In this document: positions 6,671 to 9,401 of the stretch, piece by piece
Layout of the letters: each line of letters opens with the position of its first letter
Numbering within the stretch: position 1 is the first letter of the stretch
Assembly: GCA_023395755.1 (NCBI GenBank)
Contig: JAEWYG010000022.1
Location: 1-9,401 of the forward strand
Length of the DNA: 9,401 nucleotides
Origin: Actinomycetes bacterium
Lineage (GTDB): Bacteria; Actinomycetota; Coriobacteriia; Coriobacteriales; Eggerthellaceae
Reading direction: 5' to 3'
Made by a program: the position numbers and the translations under genes
Notes under the pieces: generated by a model
What the model saw: only the letters and a program-made list of their open reading frames with translations
What the model was told of the DNA's origin: nothing
Database searches by the model: none

Positions 6671-6721
6671 TTAATTTAGGCACCGAAGGCTTCCGTTATG
6701 GTAGCAAGTTAGGAGACAACC

Positions 6722-7195
6722 GTGCAATTCAAAGCATCCACAGACTACGGCATGCGCGCCATTCTTTATCTGGCGGCGCAGGGAACAACGTGTTCCTCAA
6801 AGGATATCGCAAATGATATGTCCATTCCGCGCGATTATCTTATTCAGTTGGCACAGTTGCTACGCAACGCTGGGCTTATTGAAGCCCGACCGGGCAAGCA
6901 TGGCGGATATCGTTTGGCGAAAAAGCCATCCGAGATTACGGTGTTGCAGATAATGTCTGCGCTCGAAGAAGATGCGAAGCAGTCGACGCGTACCAAGCGC
7001 TCGACACGCAAAGGCGGCACTATGGTTCAAGGTATCAAGCAAACATACCAGCTTATCGAGGAAAGTTTTGACGCTTATCTCGATAGCTTGACCATTGATA
7101 TGCTACTTGAAAGCGTAAATGATGGTGAAAGTGCCCGTTCGTTTTTTGCGGCGCGGCTGGAAGAAGAAGGAAAGCGCCTCGCACAGACTTCGTAG
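6722..7195 (+). CDS. Rrf2-family transcriptional regulator without the iron-sulfur cysteines
   Basis: A 157-residue cytoplasmic DNA-binding protein. The N-terminus (QFKASTDYGMRAILYLA) and the winged helix-turn-helix through about residue 80 (SSKDIANDMSIPRDYLIQLA, then GLIEARPGKHGGYRLAK) are typical of Rrf2/IscR. A dimerisation helix and C-terminal tail follow. IscR and NsrR hold an Fe-S cluster through three cysteines around residues 90-105; here that stretch is a basic Ser/Thr-rich segment (KQSTRTKRSTRKGG) without cysteine, and the only Cys is at 24. A canonical Cys-ligated cluster is therefore unlikely, and the signal is unknown. The GTG start is supported by TTAGGAG ending 6 nt upstream (6709-6715). 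It is transcribed alone and ends in a strong terminator; the convergent magnesium-transport genes are not obviously its targets. Confidence 0.9.
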   Translation: MQFKASTDYGMRAILYLAAQGTTCSSKDIANDMSIPRDYLIQLAQLLRNAGLIEARPGKHGGYRLAKKPSEITVLQIMSALEEDAKQSTRTKRSTRKGGTMVQGIKQTYQLIEESFDAYLDSLTIDMLLESVNDGESARSFFAARLEEEGKRLAQTS

Positions 7196-7198
7196 TTC

Positions 7199-7245
7199 AA
7201 AAACACGCCGCGCCTGCCGACATCAGTCTGCAGGCGCGGCTCTTT
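7199..7245. terminator. Bidirectional intrinsic terminator between the Rrf2 and NRAMP-type genes
   Basis: GCCGCGCCTGC (7207-7217) pairs perfectly with 7230-7240 over 11 bp, and an inner GAC/GTC pair closes an ATCA tetraloop. On the plus strand it is followed by TCTTTC; on the minus strand by GTGTTTTTG, the better T tract. It can end both convergent transcripts. Confidence 0.85.
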
Positions 7246-7253
7246 CGGTGAAC

Positions 7254-7290
7254 AGCAACCTTTCTCGCCATAGTAGCGAGGGTGTTTGCT
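7254..7290 (-). other. Second hairpin just after the NRAMP-type stop codon
   Basis: CTCGC (7264-7268) pairs with GCGAG (7276-7280) and is extended outward by ACC/GGT and AGCA/TGCT arms around small bulges. It comes right after the minus-strand stop and ahead of the main terminator hairpin, so it may protect the 3' end of the transporter mRNA. Confidence 0.4.
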
Positions 7291-8600
7291 TACTCTATGC
7301 CTAAAACCTGCATAACTAATAATGCTGCGGTTAATATAGTTACTATTCCTACGGTTACCCAGATAAGTACACGCGATACGATACGTGTGCGATAGTTTCC
7401 CATGATGCGTCTATCTGCTGAAATCACCGCCATAAATACGAGCAATACAGGCAGAATAATGCCGTTTACAAACTGAGCCGTTAACATAACGCCCATAAGG
7501 TCAATGCTAGGAATAAGCACCACAATTGCAGAAAATGCAATAACGAAGGTGAAGATGCTCTTAAACAGCGGAGCTTCTTTCCATTTGAACGAGACACCAG
7601 CTTCCCAACCAAATGCTTCACAAATAACAAACGAAGTAGTGAGAGGAAGCACGCACGCGGCGAGAAACGATGCAGCTATGAGGCCGATGGCGAAGAGTGC
7701 AGTAGCATATTGTCCTGCAAAAGGTGCAAGAGCCTGGGCGGCATCGGCAGCTGATTCGATTTGAATACCCTGGGGGAATAATACAGTACCGGTGGTAATG
7801 ATAATAAACCATGCCACGAGACACGCCGCAATGGTGCCAGACACTACATCAACTCTTTGCGAAAAGAAGTCTTTAATGCCCACTCCCTTTTCCACGACGT
7901 TGCTTTGGGCGAAGAACATCATCCATGGTGCGATGGTAGTACCTATCATCGCAATGGTAAGAGAAACGAAGCTGGTGTCGTTTACCACCTGGGGAACTAC
8001 CGTACTTATGAGTGCTTCGTCCCAATTTGGTTTGGCCATAAACGCGGCGATGATATAAGTAACAAACACCAGTGACAATACGAGAAACACCTTTTCCACG
8101 CGCTTGTAGCTACCGCCCACTATGAGGAGCCATACGGCAATAGCGGCTATGGGAACTGAGAGGTATTTAGAGACGCCAAACATTTCCATACCGCTCGCTA
8201 TGCCAGCAAATTCCGAGAAGGTGGTTGCTACGTTACCTATAAGAAGCGCCAACATAGCAAGGGCTGTCAGTCGAATACCAAAACGCTCGCGGATGAGTGC
8301 AGCGAAGCCCTTACCCGTAACAGCACCCATGCGCGCCGCTGTCATTTGTACAACCACCAGCAACACGCACATAATGGGTACCACCCACAGGGTTGCGTAG
8401 CCAAACTTTGCTCCTACGGTGGAATAGGTTGAAATGCCGCCTGCGTCGTTTCCCGCCATGGCGGTAACTACGCCAGGGCCGAGTGCGGCCAAGAGTAGCC
8501 AAAGTTTGCTCGGACGTTTTTTTTCTTGATCCAGCTCACTTGTAGCGATATCGAGAGGCGCTGGGGAGTCGGTTAAGCTGCCTTTTCTTTTCATCATCAT
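7290..8600 (-). CDS. NRAMP-related magnesium/divalent metal transporter (NRMT type)
   Basis: A 436-residue inner-membrane carrier of the SLC11/NRAMP fold with a charged cytoplasmic N-terminus of about 32 residues and about eleven helices. TM1 carries GPGVVTAMAGNDAGG: the usual DPGN metal motif is DAGG (D52-A-G-G55), keeping the Asp but losing the Asn. In TM6 the usual MPH is APW (A224-P-W226), losing the Met that favours transition metals. Such altered sites mark the NRAMP-related Mg2+ transporters known from Clostridium and Eggerthella lenta, so I infer Mg2+ (perhaps also Mn2+) uptake and not a Mn/Fe-specific MntH. Three ATGs in a row begin the gene; ATG 8600 has the best spacing to GGGAGGT. 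Only 4 bp separate it from the upstream MgtE-like gene, indicating one operon with translational coupling. Confidence 0.88.
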   Translation of the reverse strand: MMMKRKGSLTDSPAPLDIATSELDQEKKRPSKLWLLLAALGPGVVTAMAGNDAGGISTYSTVGAKFGYATLWVVPIMCVLLVVVQMTAARMGAVTGKGFAALIRERFGIRLTALAMLALLIGNVATTFSEFAGIASGMEMFGVSKYLSVPIAAIAVWLLIVGGSYKRVEKVFLVLSLVFVTYIIAAFMAKPNWDEALISTVVPQVVNDTSFVSLTIAMIGTTIAPWMMFFAQSNVVEKGVGIKDFFSQRVDVVSGTIAACLVAWFIIITTGTVLFPQGIQIESAADAAQALAPFAGQYATALFAIGLIAASFLAACVLPLTTSFVICEAFGWEAGVSFKWKEAPLFKSIFTFVIAFSAIVVLIPSIDLMGVMLTAQFVNGIILPVLLVFMAVISADRRIMGNYRTRIVSRVLIWVTVGIVTILTAALLVMQVLGIE

Positions 8601-8604
8601 AAAG

Positions 8605-9401
8605 CTACCTCCCGGCGTAGCCGATGATTTGCAGCAGTATCAGGGTGTACAAGACGAGGAAAAGAATGGACGCGAGCACAATACCTATGACTTTCAGAGC
8701 GGTGGCTTTTGTCTTTTCGCCACTCACGTCTTCTTCAATAGCGTCCCAAGCATCGTCGACGGTAACAATGCCCAATAGCATGTGGTGTTCGTCGACAACC
8801 GGCATAGCTGGTAGTTCGTACTTAAAAATGTCGGCAGCAACGTCTTCTTCCGTTTCGTCGGGTGTTGCGAAGATGGGGTCATCAAACATAACATCACCGA
8901 CGGGTTTTGCATCGTCGGTTAATACTAGTGTGCGCAGGGATAGCAGCCCCACGAACTCGTCGTACTCATCTAATACATATACATAATGAACAGTGGGATG
9001 GTCTTCGGGTAGCTCGCGCAATACCTCGATAGTTTCACCGACGGTGGTGTCTTTGTGTACGGCTACAAATTGCGTAGTCATCATGCCGCCTGCGGTTCCA
9101 TCTTGGTAACCTAGCAGTCGGCGAATTTCGGTGGCATCCTCCACTCCCATGAGACGCAGAAGCGTTCCTGCTTTTTCGTAAGACAGGTCGCGAACGATGT
9201 CGGCCGCGTCGTCGGGGTCCATGCTGCCAAGCAGCCCGGCGGCGCGGGCATCGTCAAGGTCTTCAATGAAGTCAGCCTGATACTCGTCCTCCATCTCAGA
9301 TATTGCTTCTGTTGCCTGCGCGTCGTCCAAGTGCTGGAATACGTTAGCGCGTTGCTGTGGGTCTAGCTGTTCAAGGATGTCTGCTACGTCAGCAGGATGC
9401 A
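8605..9401 (-). CDS. MgtE-like magnesium-sensor protein (MgtE N-domain + two CBS + one TM helix), 5'-truncated
   Basis: 264 residues are visible and the frame is open to the window edge; the first visible residues HPADVADILEQLDPQQ are a classic MgtE N-domain repeat, so the gene starts upstream (TTG at 9330 is internal). Order in visible residues: MgtE N-domain to about 104, CBS1 about 107-163 (starting GMMTTQFVAV), CBS2 about 169-225 (PVVDEHHMLLGIVTVDD), then one hydrophobic helix about 234-260 and a stop. True MgtE channels continue into a five-helix pore, absent here. In MgtE these cytoplasmic domains bind Mg2+ and close the pore; the visible part is rich in Asp and Glu. With the NRAMP-type transporter 4 bp downstream, I infer a membrane-anchored Mg2+ sensor regulating that carrier. 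Domain calls are firm; the partnership is inferred from the operon. Confidence 0.9.
   Translation of the reverse strand, partial: HPADVADILEQLDPQQRANVFQHLDDAQATEAISEMEDEYQADFIEDLDDARAAGLLGSMDPDDAADIVRDLSYEKAGTLLRLMGVEDATEIRRLLGYQDGTAGGMMTTQFVAVHKDTTVGETIEVLRELPEDHPTVHYVYVLDEYDEFVGLLSLRTLVLTDDAKPVGDVMFDDPIFATPDETEEDVAADIFKYELPAMPVVDEHHMLLGIVTVDDAWDAIEEDVSGEKTKATALKVIGIVLASILFLVLYTLILLQIIGYAGR
8607..8613 (-). promoter_or_regulatory. Shine-Dalgarno site overlapping the MgtE-like gene's stop codon
   Basis: GGGAGGT on the minus strand runs into the TAG stop (8607-8605) of the upstream gene and lies 6 nt before ATG 8600 of the transporter. Ribosomes finishing the MgtE-like gene are thus placed to start the transporter, suggesting coupled synthesis. 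Confidence 0.75.

Larger units (their letters stand above)
6373..6721. other. Divergent intergenic region between cyclo-ligase and Rrf2 genes
   Basis: This 349-bp region has no convincing gene. It holds the cyclo-ligase promoter (6379-6387, -), a TTTAACGGCA copy (6435-6444), an extended -10 for the Rrf2 gene (6521-6529, +), a hairpin (6593-6621) and an AT-rich inverted repeat (6637-6670). If the 6524 promoter is used, the Rrf2 mRNA has a leader of about 185 nt. I recognise no known riboswitch or small RNA in it. Confidence 0.6.

Noticed and set aside
6536..6721. Known riboswitch or T-box in the Rrf2 leader
   Set aside because: I found no recognisable core of T-box, TPP, cobalamin, SAM or M-box elements; only a simple hairpin and an AT-rich dyad.
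7290..8600. Canonical MntH manganese/iron transporter
   Set aside because: The DPGN and MPH motifs are altered to DAGG and APW, and the operon partner is an MgtE-type magnesium sensor.
8605..9330. Complete MgtE-like gene starting at TTG 9330
   Set aside because: The frame stays open to the window edge and the upstream residues continue the MgtE N-domain, so the gene is truncated by the window.

Overview
The window looks like chromosomal DNA from an anaerobic gut or oral actinobacterium of the class Coriobacteriia, family Eggerthellaceae. This is inferred from gene content: a Tat-exported lipoprotein flavin reductase of the fumarate-reductase type beside a LuxR regulator with a membrane-embedded N-terminal half (a pairing expanded in Eggerthella and relatives), and an NRAMP-related magnesium transporter of the kind described in Eggerthella lenta. 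Base composition appears moderate, about half G+C by eye, which would fit a lower-GC member such as a Cryptobacterium-like organism. That genus guess is weak.

Layout. Positions 1-1268 (+) hold the 3' part of a sodium:solute symporter, closed by a hairpin. Positions 1444-2448 (+) encode a membrane protein with a DUF218 (YdcF/SanA-like) domain. Positions 2608-4149 (+) encode the flavin reductase, preceded by a direct repeat that may be an operator. Its 3' end overlaps the end of the convergent LuxR-type gene (4118-5608, -), with two strong hairpins next to the overlap. Positions 5770-6372 (-) encode 5-formyltetrahydrofolate cyclo-ligase, apparently translated from a leaderless mRNA. A 349-bp divergent intergenic region leads to an Rrf2-family regulator (6722-7195, +). 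A bidirectional terminator separates it from a tightly coupled minus-strand pair: an MgtE-like magnesium-sensing protein without the channel (8605 to beyond 9401) followed by an NRAMP-family transporter (7290-8600).

How the genes work together. The clearest functional unit is the minus-strand pair. The transporter lacks the canonical NRAMP metal-site residues and carries DAGG and APW motifs instead. Its partner carries the MgtE N-domain and two CBS domains but ends in one membrane helix in place of the MgtE pore. I infer a magnesium uptake system in which an MgtE-type sensor gates or regulates an NRAMP-fold carrier. The second unit is the reductase plus its LuxR-type neighbour, probably a substrate-inducible extracytoplasmic respiratory reductase and its membrane-bound regulator. 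The reductase lacks two residues needed for fumarate reduction, so its electron acceptor is probably something else.

No tRNA, rRNA, CRISPR array, insertion sequence or phage gene was seen.
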